DNA from: Streptomyces fradiae
GTDB taxonomy: Bacteria; Actinomycetota; Actinomycetes; Streptomycetales; Streptomycetaceae
DNA length: 64,000 bases
NCBI RefSeq assembly: GCF_041270065.1
Contig: NZ_CP065958.1
Location: forward strand, 7,378,001 to 7,442,000
Direction: 5' to 3'
Positions 52,541-60,976 of this stretch are shown in pieces (within the stretch, counting starts at the first letter, position 1; the number at the start of each line of letters is the position of its first letter). Below the pieces are notes generated by a model. It searched no databases and was not told the DNA's origin. It was given only the letters and a program-made list of their open reading frames with translations. The translations under genes were made by a program, and so were the position numbers.

Positions 52541-53914
52541 TCAGAGGGCGGCGGCCTGCGGGGTGGCGCCGTCGGCGTCCGTGCGCAGTTCGCGCTCGTA
52601 GCTGCGCGAGGCGGTCCACAGCGCGGCGGCGGCACCGGCGCAGAACAGCGGCATCAGGGCGAGCGCGGCGGCGATGCCCAGGGTGTCGGAGAGCCAACCG
52701 GTGAGCAGCGGGCCCACCGCCAGGCCGAAGAGGTTCTGGATCAGCGTGACCATGCCGAGCGCGGTGGCGCGGAGCTCCGGGTCGACCACGTCCATCACGA
52801 CCGCGGGGACCGGGCCCACCGCGGCCGTCACCGTGAAGGCACCGGCCACGATCAGGACCAGCTGCACGGGGCCGGCCGGTGCCCACGCGAAGGCGGAGGT
52901 CAGCAGGACGAGCGCGAGCAGCGCGAGCCCCGCCGGCAGGGTCAGCTTGCGCCGGGCCCGGGCCGCTCCGGCCCGGTCGGCCGCGTAGCCCAGGACGACG
53001 GTGCCGACCGCGCTGGCGACGACCGCGGCCGCCGACACCGCGCCGGCCTCGGCGCTGGTGTGGTCGTGGGTACGGGTGAGGTAGCTCGGCAGCCACGCGT
53101 AGAGCGTGGAGAGCACCACCAGCTGCATGGCGCCCCCCAGGTACGAGGCGACGGCGGTACGGCTGCGGAAGAGCTCGGCCAGGGCGCCCCGGGTACGGAT
53201 CGGCGCCGCGTCGGCGGGGGCGGCCGCGGCGGCCGGGCCCGCCACCGGCGTACGCCCCTCCCGTACCTCACGCCCCTCCCGTACCTTCAGGAACAGCAGG
53301 GCCAGGAGCAGACCGGGCGCGGCGAACACCGCGAGCGTCGTGCGCCAGCCGAGCGAGGGCACCATCAGCCCGCCCAGGAAGACGCCCAGGACGACACCGA
53401 GCGGTCCGGCCGCCTGCAGCGCGCCCACCACCGTCGCCCGCAGCCGCTGCGGGAAGAGACCGGCCATCAGGGCGCCGCCGGCCGGCCCGTACCCGGCCTC
53501 GCCGAGCCCGATGGCCGCCCGCGCCGCCAGGAGCTGGGCGTAGTTGCCCACCATGGCACAGGCCATGGCCGCCAGGCTCCAGACCGTGCCCATCACGGCG
53601 ATGGACTTCGCCCGGCTCCAGCGGTCGGCCACCAGCGCGAAGGGCAGCGCACCGAGCGCCACGGTCACGGAGACGACCGAGACCAGGGCCCCGAGCCGGG
53701 TGTCCGACAGTCCCCACTCCTCCTTGAGGAGAGGGAAGGTGGCGACGATGATCTGCCGGTCGACGAAGTCCGTGAGCATCAGCGCGAAGGCGAGCGCGAA
53801 CACGGTCCAGGCATAGCGCCTGGACACCGGCAGCTTCTCCGAGCCCGGCGAACCCGGTGCGTCCGGCGAGCCGGGCGCCGGGAGCACCGCCGGGTGGGGC
53901 GAGGGGCTGTCCAT
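52541..53914 (-). CDS. Major facilitator superfamily transporter
   Basis: 457 residues, twelve hydrophobic helices in two halves. LVADRWSRAKSIAVMG in loop 2-3 is the MFS A-motif and ARAAIGLGEAGYGPAGGALMAGLFP a typical helix 4-5 region; DFVDRQIIVATFPLLKEEW in helix 1 is characteristic of the spinster-like/anion:cation symporter branches, which import organic acids. A central loop (about 205-235) and a short tail are hydrophilic. Neighbours suggest uptake of an acid that the acyl-CoA synthetase activates. Confidence 0.85.
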   Translation of the reverse strand: MDSPSPHPAVLPAPGSPDAPGSPGSEKLPVSRRYAWTVFALAFALMLTDFVDRQIIVATFPLLKEEWGLSDTRLGALVSVVSVTVALGALPFALVADRWSRAKSIAVMGTVWSLAAMACAMVGNYAQLLAARAAIGLGEAGYGPAGGALMAGLFPQRLRATVVGALQAAGPLGVVLGVFLGGLMVPSLGWRTTLAVFAAPGLLLALLFLKVREGREVREGRTPVAGPAAAAAPADAAPIRTRGALAELFRSRTAVASYLGGAMQLVVLSTLYAWLPSYLTRTHDHTSAEAGAVSAAAVVASAVGTVVLGYAADRAGAARARRKLTLPAGLALLALVLLTSAFAWAPAGPVQLVLIVAGAFTVTAAVGPVPAVVMDVVDPELRATALGMVTLIQNLFGLAVGPLLTGWLSDTLGIAAALALMPLFCAGAAAALWTASRSYERELRTDADGATPQAAAL

Positions 53915-53993
53915 GGAAGACCTCCGGGGCAGGAGCAGGGGGCAGGGGGCTGTGCGGCGTCGGGTGGTGGGTGGCGGGCGTCGGGTGGCCGGG

Positions 53994-55376
53994 TCAGCCG
54001 ACGCGGCGGACGGCCGGTGCGTGCCAGGTGCCGCCCAGGACCGCGGGCCGGGGCCAGAACAGGCGCATCATGAGGTTGAAGGAACCCTCCGGCGCGGGCA
54101 GCCAGTTGGACTCCAGGCCCTCGGCCGGCGCCGTGTGCTGGATCAGCAGCGTGAGCGAGCCGTCGGCGTTGAACCTCAGCGCGTCGCGGTCGCCGATGGC
54201 GTACCGGTCGATCGGGTTGTCGACGAAGAACTGGCGGTCGTTGTACATCGTCAGCGACCAGAACGCGTTGACCGGCGGCAGGCCGTCGGCGGCGAAGTGC
54301 AGCTGGTAGCGGTGGCGGCCGTGCAGCGGCTCGCCGTCGCCGTCGACCCGGCAGACCGGATAGACCGCGTCCTGCGGGAGGTTGGCGCCCAGGCCGATCA
54401 GCGTGACCGCGGCCCGCTGCAGGTAGTCCGTCCCGTAGGCGCCGATCTCGACCGGGGTCATCCAGCCGTCGCGGACCCGCGCCCGCGGGCTGCGGCCGGC
54501 CGCCTCCACCCGGGCGATGCCCTCGGCGGCACCCTCGGCGATCGCCTGCCGGTCCTCGGGGCTCAGGGAGTCCCAGTCGAAGGGCCGGCCGGGGACGACA
54601 CCGAGCCGTGCCAGCCGCTCGACCATGGGGGCGTCGTCGGGCTTCGCCGGGTTGGCCGCCATCAGGTGGGCGGTCATCGCGAAGAACGTGGCGGGATCCA
54701 GCGCGGCCACCTGGTCGACCGGAGCGGTCACCAGGTCGACCGGGCCGGGGCCCGCCGCCACGGCCGAGGTAGCGGGAGAGGCCGTGGCCCTGGCGGAGTC
54801 GGCGCAGGTGGTGGGGCAGGTGCCGGTGAGCGGAGTCAGCCGGTAGCCGGCCTGGACGGCGTGCACCGCCGGGTGGTCCGCCACACCGTTGACCTGGGTC
54901 CGGCCGATGATCGCGACCATCGAGGTGGGGGCGTCGATCCGCTCCACCCCGGGCGGCAGCTCGCCCGCCCAGCCCGGACCGACCAGGGCGAACTCACCGG
55001 CGGTGCTTCCCGTCGTACGGGAGCCGGGGCAGGCGAAGACGTTGGTCCAGGCGTCGTACAGCGGGAGCAGGAAGTACCGCCCGCGGGTGTCCGGCACGGA
55101 GAGCCGCACCGGCCCCGCCGACAGGTCCAGCCAGGCCAGCGAGTACAGCGTGTCCGCGTTCGGGCTGACCACGCCCTCGAACGACGCGTCCGGGGTGACC
55201 GGCAGGTGCGCGAAGGTGTTCGGCGCGGCACTGCCGGGGACGACGGCACCCGGAGCGGTCATCTGGCGCCTGGTCAGCTCCATGGTGACCAGCGGATAGG
55301 CGAAGACGTACGCCTCGGCGGCCAGCGCCGTCAGCGCGGCGGACTCCCCGGTGGCCTGGGTCTCGGTCGTGGTCAC
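53994..55376 (-). CDS. DUF1254/DUF1214 domain protein
   Basis: 460 residues. The N-terminal DUF1254 part (EAYVFAYPLVTMELTRRQ, PNADTLYSLAWLDLSAGPVRLSVPD, RYFLLPLYDAWTNVFACPG) and C-terminal DUF1214 part (FWSLTMYNDRQFFVDNPIDRYAIGDRD, LTLLIQHTAPAEGLESNWLPAP) are both complete. Function unknown for the family; they are widespread and often annotated as cell-envelope proteins. An Ala/Thr/Ser-rich insert lies near 195-220. No signal peptide is visible here. First gene of the AraC-linked cluster; the GTG start follows GAGGAG. Confidence 0.82.
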   Translation of the reverse strand: MTTTETQATGESAALTALAAEAYVFAYPLVTMELTRRQMTAPGAVVPGSAAPNTFAHLPVTPDASFEGVVSPNADTLYSLAWLDLSAGPVRLSVPDTRGRYFLLPLYDAWTNVFACPGSRTTGSTAGEFALVGPGWAGELPPGVERIDAPTSMVAIIGRTQVNGVADHPAVHAVQAGYRLTPLTGTCPTTCADSARATASPATSAVAAGPGPVDLVTAPVDQVAALDPATFFAMTAHLMAANPAKPDDAPMVERLARLGVVPGRPFDWDSLSPEDRQAIAEGAAEGIARVEAAGRSPRARVRDGWMTPVEIGAYGTDYLQRAAVTLIGLGANLPQDAVYPVCRVDGDGEPLHGRHRYQLHFAADGLPPVNAFWSLTMYNDRQFFVDNPIDRYAIGDRDALRFNADGSLTLLIQHTAPAEGLESNWLPAPEGSFNLMMRLFWPRPAVLGGTWHAPAVRRVG

Positions 55377-55487
55377 GGGATCTCCTCGGGTGGATGGGTG
55401 GCGTGGGCAGTGGCCCGGCCGGCGCGCCCCGGATCGAGGGGCGGCTCGGACGCCGGAGCGCCTGGATCCGGACGCTACCCGGCCGAA

Positions 55488-55514
55488 AGACGACGTGCTT
55501 TGCGCCAGACGACG
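55488..55514. promoter_or_regulatory. Direct repeat, possible AraC operator
   Basis: AGACGACG occurs at 55488-55495 and 55507-55514, 19 bp apart start to start, in the divergent gap between the DUF1254 and AraC genes. AraC-family activators commonly bind direct repeats spaced about two helical turns. A -10-like TAGCAT lies shortly after, toward the AraC gene. Confidence 0.5.
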
Positions 55515-55572
55515 AATCGTTTAGCATTTCGCGACACCCGTCGGCGCTCTGGAGACCACTCGGGAGACCACC

Positions 55573-56580
55573 GTGGAATTGCGGATGCGCACCACCGGCC
55601 TGGCCAACTACGTCGACCTCACCCGCTCCCTGGGGGCGGACCCGTCGGCGCTGATGCGCGGCGTGGGCCTGGACCCGGCCGCGCTGGCCGCCGCCGACCG
55701 CTGGCTCCCCGTGGCCGCGGTCGCCCGGCTCCTGGAGGACACCGCCGCCGCCACCGGATGCCCCGACTTCGGCCTGCGGCTCGCCGAGCTCGCCCGCTTC
55801 TCGAACCTCGGCCCCATCGGCTTCGTCGCCCGCGAGGAGCCCTCCGTGCGCAGTGCCCTGGAGCTGCTGATCCAGCACCTCCACCTCTACAACGAGGCCC
55901 TGCGCGCCGAGATCACCCTCAGCAACGGCCTGGCCGGGCTCTGGCTGGACCTGGCCCTGGACTCACCGCCCGACAGCCGCCCCCAGGCGACGGACATGCT
56001 GGTCGGGGTCTGCCACGCGCTCATCGGCCGACTGCTCGGCGCCGATTGGACACCGGTCGGCGTCCCGATCGGCCACACCGCCCCTGACGACCCCGGCCCC
56101 CATCACCGGGTCCTGGGCCCCGCCGTCACCTTCGGGCAGCCGCGCTCCGGCATCATCCTGTACCCCTCGGACCTCGACGCGCCCAACACCCTCGCCGACC
56201 CCCGGCTGCGGCCCTACGCCCGCCAGTTCCTGGAGAACATCGCGCCCTCGCCCGCCAGCGCCTTCACCGACCGCGTGCAGGAGGTCGTCGAGGCGCTCCT
56301 GCCCACCGGCCGCTGCTCCCTGGAACAGGTCGCCCGCACCTTCGACATCGACCCGAGAACCCTCCAGCGACGCCTCGCGGAGAGCGGGGAGGGCTACTCC
56401 TCGATCGTCGACTCGGTCCGTACGGCACTGGGACGCCGCTACGTGGGAGGCTCCGACCGCCCGCTCACCGAGATCGCCGGCCTGCTCGGCTTCTCCTCCC
56501 TCGCCACCTTCTCCCGCTGGTTCCGCACCCGCTTCGACACCAGCCCCAGCATCTGGCGCACCCAGGCGGTCAGGGGCTGA
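55573..56580 (+). CDS. AraC-family regulator with arabinose-binding-type (OruR-like) domain
   Basis: 335 residues. Residues 1-190 form the Arabinose_bd-type sensor (LTRSLGADPSALMRGVGLDP, FSNLGPIGFVAREEPSVRSALELL), and the C-terminal 100 the AraC helix-turn-helix pair (CSLEQVARTFDIDPRTLQRRLAESGEGY, LTEIAGLLGFSSLATFSRWFRTRFDTSPSIWR). This OruR/ArgR-like group activates adjacent divergent catabolic genes in response to small substrates. GTG start. Its last 142 bp overlap, on the opposite strand, the 3' end of the glycosyltransferase gene. Confidence 0.87.
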   Translation: MELRMRTTGLANYVDLTRSLGADPSALMRGVGLDPAALAAADRWLPVAAVARLLEDTAAATGCPDFGLRLAELARFSNLGPIGFVAREEPSVRSALELLIQHLHLYNEALRAEITLSNGLAGLWLDLALDSPPDSRPQATDMLVGVCHALIGRLLGADWTPVGVPIGHTAPDDPGPHHRVLGPAVTFGQPRSGIILYPSDLDAPNTLADPRLRPYARQFLENIAPSPASAFTDRVQEVVEALLPTGRCSLEQVARTFDIDPRTLQRRLAESGEGYSSIVDSVRTALGRRYVGGSDRPLTEIAGLLGFSSLATFSRWFRTRFDTSPSIWRTQAVRG

Positions 56581-57929
56581 GCCGTCACCGCGGCCGCCGC
56601 CGCCCCGTACGCGAGGGTGCCGCCCACCGGGCCGGTGACCGGGCCCGCGAGATACGCCACCGCGCCGGCGAAGGCGACGCCGAGCCACTCCCAGCGCCCG
56701 TCCAGGGCGACCAGGGCGACGAGCAGCAGTGCGTACCAGGAATAGCCCGGCGTCAGCAGCAGGAACGCGGTGCCGATGGTCAGCAGGGCTCCGTGCCAGG
56801 GGCGTTCGGGGTCGCCGCGCCACCACACCGCCACCGACACCACCGCCGTCCCGAGCATCGCCGCGGGCAGCGCCCACGCGTCGGGCAGCACCAGCCGCAG
56901 CAGGGCGTACCGCCCGCCCGCGCCCGCGTCGTCGTAGCCCTCCTCCCGCGCGTAGCCGCCCAGATAGCCGAGGACGGAACCGTCGGAGAGCAGCACGTAC
57001 GGCAGGTAGGCCAGCGCCACGGCCGCCGCTGCGGACAGCGTGACGGCCGCGATCGTACGGGGCCGCCGGACGCCGGACAGCGCGCCCGGCAGCAGCACGG
57101 CGGGCAGCAGCTTGGCCGCGACCGCCAGACCCAGCAGCACCCCGCCCGTGAGATGACGGCGGCGGGCCACGAGCGCGAGCGCGCCGACCGAGAGCAGCAC
57201 GGCGAGGACGTCGACGTGGGCGTTGTCGACGGCCTCCACGGGGACCGCGGGGCACCACGCCCACAGCGCGGCCCCGCGCGGATCGCCCCGCCGGCGCAAC
57301 ACGCCGATCAGGAGACCGCTCACGGCCAGCGAGAGCAGCGCCGCGCCCGCCTGCAGCCCCTTGTGGCGCACGCCCTCCGGGGACAGCTCGTGGACGAGCA
57401 GGAACCAGCCCTCCGCCACGGGCGGATAGATCGTGTGCACGGCCGGCCGGTTGATCCGCGTGCATCCGCCGGCGTCGAGCGGTGCCAGGTCGGAGTCGCC
57501 CCGCCCGCAGGCCGCGGCCCCGGGGAAGAGCCAGTCGTCGCGCAGCCCGTCGAGCGCCGGGTCCGCGGGCGCGTGGTCGTACGGGGAGATGCCGGCGGCC
57601 TGCACGCGCCCGTCCCACGCGTAACGGTACGAGTCGGTGCTCGTCCGCGGGGCCGCCGCGAGCCCCGTCGCCGTCACCGCGACCGCCCCCGCGAGCAGCA
57701 GCGGTACGACCTGCCGGCGCGGGACCCGGCGCAGGGCGCCCACCGCCGCCGCGAACACCGCCCACGCGCCCGCGTACCCGGCCAGGAAGGCGGGCCCGTG
57801 GGCGTCCCCGCGGAGCAGCAGGACCAGCGAGACGGCCAGGAGCCAGAGCAGAAACAGAGTGACGAGGACGGGGGCGGCGACGGGGGCCGCGAGGGGGCCG
57901 GGGAGCGGGAGACGGCGGGCGCGGGTCAT
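56439..57929 (-). CDS. GT-C membrane glycosyltransferase (GT87-like, probable mannosyltransferase family)
   Basis: 496 residues with ten or more membrane helices. The GT-C signature lies after helix 2-3: TSTDSYRYAWDGRVQAAGISPYDHAP at about 96-121, where acidic residues bind the lipid-phosphate sugar donor, and DDWLFPGAAAC follows. This pattern is shared with polyprenol-phosphate-mannose-dependent enzymes. The last 47 residues are hydrophilic (SKRVRNQREKVAREEK...) and are read antisense to the AraC gene. ATG start. Its promoter region contains the 13-bp motif shared with the two-component system. Confidence 0.8.
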   Translation of the reverse strand: MTRARRLPLPGPLAAPVAAPVLVTLFLLWLLAVSLVLLLRGDAHGPAFLAGYAGAWAVFAAAVGALRRVPRRQVVPLLLAGAVAVTATGLAAAPRTSTDSYRYAWDGRVQAAGISPYDHAPADPALDGLRDDWLFPGAAACGRGDSDLAPLDAGGCTRINRPAVHTIYPPVAEGWFLLVHELSPEGVRHKGLQAGAALLSLAVSGLLIGVLRRRGDPRGAALWAWCPAVPVEAVDNAHVDVLAVLLSVGALALVARRRHLTGGVLLGLAVAAKLLPAVLLPGALSGVRRPRTIAAVTLSAAAAVALAYLPYVLLSDGSVLGYLGGYAREEGYDDAGAGGRYALLRLVLPDAWALPAAMLGTAVVSVAVWWRGDPERPWHGALLTIGTAFLLLTPGYSWYALLLVALVALDGRWEWLGVAFAGAVAYLAGPVTGPVGGTLAYGAAAAAVTAQPLTAWVRQMLGLVSKRVRNQREKVAREEKPSRPAISVSGRSEPPT

Positions 57930-57984
57930 GGGCGCAGACTGGCAGTGCGGGCGGCGGACGAGGAGGAGACCCGGCGAGGCGTTC

Positions 57985-57997
57985 GGGTTTCGTAAGG
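57985..57997. promoter_or_regulatory. 13-bp motif, copy 1 (candidate response-regulator site)
   Basis: GGGTTTCGTAAGG in the 104-bp divergent gap between the GT-C gene and the cytochrome b/molybdoenzyme gene. A second copy with one change (GCGTTTCGTAAGG) lies at 61720-61732 on the other strand, in the gap before the two-component system. Confidence 0.55.
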
Positions 57998-58033
57998 TGT
58001 CGGGCGCTCCGCGCGGCCGCTCGCGGCGGTGTC

Positions 58034-59263
58034 ATGGACGGCATGACCTTCCGCAAGCCCAGGCTGCCGCGCTCGCCCGGCCTGCCGCACCTGCCGCGCC
58101 TGCCTCACCTGCCGCGCCCCGCGTTCCGGCTCCCGGCCGTCCGGCCGCCCGCCTTCACCGGGCGGCTGCACGACGCCAGGACCGCGACGGCCGTCGGCCG
58201 GTGGCTCGGCGCGGCCTTCGCCGTCTGCTTCGCGACCGGCCTGGTCAGCCACTACCTCCAGCAGCCGCCCGACTGGCTCGCCGACCGGCTGCCCGCCCGG
58301 CCGGTGTGGGGCTACGCGCTCACCCAGGGCCTGCACGTCGGCACCGGACTCGCGGCGATCGTGCTGCTCCTCGTCAAGCTGTGGGCGGTGTACCCCCGGC
58401 TGTTCGCATGGCCGCCGGTGCGGTCCGTGCGGCACGCCCTGGAGCGCCTGTCCGTCGCCGTCCTGGTGGCCGCCGCCGTCTTCGAGGTGCTCACCGGACT
58501 GCTCAACATCGTCGAGTGGTATCCGTGGCCCTTCGGCTTCGTCCCCGTCCACTTCGCCGTCGCCTGGGTGGTCACCGGCGCGCTCCTGCTGCACATCGCG
58601 GTCAAGGCCCCCGAGATCAGGGACCATTGGGGCCGCCGCTCGGCCGGGACGCGCGCCCTGCCGGCCGAGGACGCGGTCGACCGACGCTCGCTGCTGCTCG
58701 CCACGGGCGCGGCCGTCGGCGTGATCACGCTGACGACGGTCGGCCAGTCCTTCACCCCGCTGAAGGCGCTCGACCTGCTCGCGCCCCGGCACCCCGACCA
58801 CGGCCCGCAGGGGCTGCCCGTCAACCGGACCGCCACCGCGGCCGGTGTCACGGCGCGCGGACTGGCCGGGTGGCGCCTCGAAGTCGCCGGGCCCCGCCCG
58901 TACGTCCTCACGCTCGACGCCCTGCGGGCGATGGCGCGGGACAGGGCCCGGCTGCCGATCGCATGTGTCGAGGGCTGGAGCGTCGACGCGGACTGGGGCG
59001 GGGTACGGGTACGGGACCTGGTCGAGCGGGCCGGCGGGCGGCCGGGCCGGGACGGGGTTCGGGTGACCTCGCTCGAAGTGAGCGGCGCCTACCGGGTGAT
59101 GGAGATGGGCGCGGAGTACGCGGACGACCCGCTCACCCTGCTCGCCCTGACCCTGAACGGGCAGCCCCTCTCGCTCGACCACGGCTTCCCGGCCCGGATC
59201 ATCGCCCCCGGCCGGCCCGGGGTCCTGCAGACCAAGTGGGTGCACCGGCTGGAGGTGTTGTGA
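58034..59263 (+). CDS. Cytochrome b561-like membrane domain fused to a sulfite-oxidase-like molybdopterin domain
   Basis: 409 residues (or 406 from ATG 58043). An unusual proline/leucine repeat opens the protein (LPHLPRLPHLPRP). Residues about 55-205 hold four helices with spaced histidines (VSHYLQQ, GLHVGTG, PVHFAVAW, LLHIAVK) that could ligate b hemes. A twin-arginine-like VDRRSLLLATGAAVG links to a Mo-cofactor domain with the Mo-ligand Cys311 in PIACVEGWSVDADWGG and HGFPARIIAPGRPGVLQTKWVHRLE. The product is probably a quinone-linked extracytoplasmic reductase or oxidase; the substrate is unknown. GTGA overlap with the next gene. Confidence 0.8.
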   Translation: MDGMTFRKPRLPRSPGLPHLPRLPHLPRPAFRLPAVRPPAFTGRLHDARTATAVGRWLGAAFAVCFATGLVSHYLQQPPDWLADRLPARPVWGYALTQGLHVGTGLAAIVLLLVKLWAVYPRLFAWPPVRSVRHALERLSVAVLVAAAVFEVLTGLLNIVEWYPWPFGFVPVHFAVAWVVTGALLLHIAVKAPEIRDHWGRRSAGTRALPAEDAVDRRSLLLATGAAVGVITLTTVGQSFTPLKALDLLAPRHPDHGPQGLPVNRTATAAGVTARGLAGWRLEVAGPRPYVLTLDALRAMARDRARLPIACVEGWSVDADWGGVRVRDLVERAGGRPGRDGVRVTSLEVSGAYRVMEMGAEYADDPLTLLALTLNGQPLSLDHGFPARIIAPGRPGVLQTKWVHRLEVL

Positions 59264-59694
59264 GTACGGGGAATGTGTTCCGGTACGCGGTCGGCGGGCT
59301 CGGTCTCGCCCTGATCGGGCTCGGCGCCTGGCTGGTGGTGGCCGAGCCGGATCCGCTCGGGGTGCTGGTGTGGCTGGCCGGCGCGCTCGTGCTGCACGAC
59401 GGGATCCTGGCCCCGCTGGTGTTCGGCGTGGGGCTGCTGCTCGTGGGCCGGCGCCAACGGGGCCTGTGGCGCGGGGCGTTGCTGGTGGCGGGCTGCGTGA
59501 TCCTGATCGCCCTGCCCCTGCTCGTACGGCCGGGAGCCCCGCCCAACCCGTCGGCGCTGCCCCTCCCGTACGGCCGGAATCTCGCGCTCGTGCTGGCGGG
59601 TGTCGCCGTGGCGGCGGGAGTGGTGCATCTCGTACGACGATGGCGGGCGCGTCCTCAGCGGGGTCCCGCCGTCGAGGACCGAGCGGAGGACTGA
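59260..59694 (+). CDS. Small integral membrane protein
   Basis: 144 residues with four hydrophobic helices (YAVGGLGLALIGLGAWLVV, LGVLVWLAGALVLHDGILAP, LVFGVGLLLVGRR, RGALLVAGCVILIALPLLV and NLALVLAGVAVAAGVVHLV). No family recognised. It starts within the stop of the molybdoenzyme (GTGA), so it may be an assembly or membrane partner of that enzyme. Its 3' end overlaps the convergent methyltransferase gene by 40 bp. Confidence 0.72.
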   Translation: MSTGNVFRYAVGGLGLALIGLGAWLVVAEPDPLGVLVWLAGALVLHDGILAPLVFGVGLLLVGRRQRGLWRGALLVAGCVILIALPLLVRPGAPPNPSALPLPYGRNLALVLAGVAVAAGVVHLVRRWRARPQRGPAVEDRAED

Positions 59695-60347
59695 AGCGCG
59701 AGGGACAGGAAGGGGCGCCCGTCCACGGTCCACTGTTCGTGGACGGCCCAGCCCGCGTTCCGCGCGTGCGCGGCCAGGGCGCGGACGCCCACCCGGGCCC
59801 AGGGGAACGGCGTTCCCCGTCCGCCCCGGCCGTCGTCGACGCGTACGTCGCAGCACTCGTCGACGTCGACGGGCGCGCACTCGGCGATGACGTGCCCGGA
59901 GCGCGACACGACCTGGCGCAGTCTGCGCAGCAGCGCGGCCGGGTCGCCGCCGATGCCCATGTTGCCGTCGATCAGCAGCGCCGTGTCCCAGCGCCCCTCT
60001 GCGGGCAGCGGGTCGAAGACCGACCGGCACAGCGCCGCGGCGCCGAGCCGCGCGGTGCGGGCCACCGCCGCCGGGCTGATGTCGATGCCGAGGGCCCGCC
60101 GGCCCTCGGCGGCCAGTGCGGCGACGAGCCGTCCCGGCCCGCAGCCGATGTCGAGGACCGTGCCGCGGCAGCGGTCGAGCACGGAGCGGTCGGCGGCATC
60201 GGGCGCCTCGCACCAGCGCTCGACCTCCAGGGGCAGCAGCCAGCCGTCGTGGCGGCGGAGGAAGAGGGGCCCCCGGCCGGTGCGCAGGGCGTCGGTGTAC
60301 GGATCGGCCCGCCACGCCGTGGTCGTCGCCGTGGTCGTGGTGGTCAA
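59655..60347 (-). CDS. Class I SAM-dependent methyltransferase
   Basis: About 230 residues. After a Thr/Ala-rich head (LTTTTTATTT), the fold has VLDIGCGPGRLVAALAAEG at about 64-82 (SAM-binding motif I), ALGIDISPAAVARTARLG (motif II) and DTALLIDGNMGIGGDPAALL (motif IV region). The acceptor is unknown. The TTG start at 60347 is inside the stop of the upstream gene (TTGA); the canonical-start alternatives lie within the domain. Last gene of a three-gene operon with two glycosyltransferases. Confidence 0.8.
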   Translation of the reverse strand: MTTTTTATTTAWRADPYTDALRTGRGPLFLRRHDGWLLPLEVERWCEAPDAADRSVLDRCRGTVLDIGCGPGRLVAALAAEGRRALGIDISPAAVARTARLGAAALCRSVFDPLPAEGRWDTALLIDGNMGIGGDPAALLRRLRQVVSRSGHVIAECAPVDVDECCDVRVDDGRGGRGTPFPWARVGVRALAAHARNAGWAVHEQWTVDGRPFLSLALQSSARSSTAGPR

Positions 60348-60976
60348 CGGACGGCTCCCGCCGTCGCGGCGGTCGACTCGGCGTACCGGGCGGCGAAACG
60401 GGTGCCGGGCGCGGCGGCCGCCACCTGCCGGGCGTCCGACGCGGTGTCCACGTCCCGCAGCACCGGCAGCCGGCCGACGCGCAGCCCGGCCTTCCGCAGC
60501 CGGGCGTACTGCACGGCGCCGGTGTCCGGCCGGGACATGGGCACGCCGAGCAGCAGGGAAGGGTCGGGGCGGGCGAGGCCGAGGGCCCAGAAGCCGCCGT
60601 CGGCCGCCGGACCGAACCAGGCGTCGTACGCGTCCCAGCTCAGGGCCGGGGCGAGCCGTGCGGGGGTGACCTGTGGGGTGTCCATGCCGATGAGCAGGGC
60701 CGGCCCGGCGCAGGCGGCGAACGCGGCCGCCAGCCGTGCGTCGAGCCCGCCCGCGACCTGGGGGACGACCTGGAACCCCGGCGGCAGCCAGGGGCCGGGC
60801 TCCCCGTCGAGCACGAGGACATGCCGGTCCGCCGGTACGCGGGCGGCCGCGGTCAGCGTGTCGGCGAGGGCCGCCTCGGCGAGCGCCGCGGCCTGGTCGG
60901 GCGTGAACGGGGGAGTGAGCCGGGTCTTCACCCGGCCCGGCAGGGGCTGCTTCGCGATGACGAGAAGGGTGGTCAC
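60344..60976 (-). CDS. TIGR04282/DUF2064 family glycosyltransferase
   Basis: 210 residues, GT-A-type nucleotidyl/glycosyltransferase fold. LLVIAKQPLPGRVKTRLTPPF at about 4-24 is the hallmark of the TIGR04282 family (arsenosugar-biosynthesis-associated glycosyltransferases), followed by LLIGMDTPQVTPARL near 94-108 and GPAADGGFWALGL. GTG start inside the stop of the GT2 gene (GTGA). Works with the GT2 and methyltransferase, but the acceptor is unknown. Confidence 0.82.
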   Translation of the reverse strand: MTTLLVIAKQPLPGRVKTRLTPPFTPDQAAALAEAALADTLTAAARVPADRHVLVLDGEPGPWLPPGFQVVPQVAGGLDARLAAAFAACAGPALLIGMDTPQVTPARLAPALSWDAYDAWFGPAADGGFWALGLARPDPSLLLGVPMSRPDTGAVQYARLRKAGLRVGRLPVLRDVDTASDARQVAAAAPGTRFAARYAESTAATAGAVR

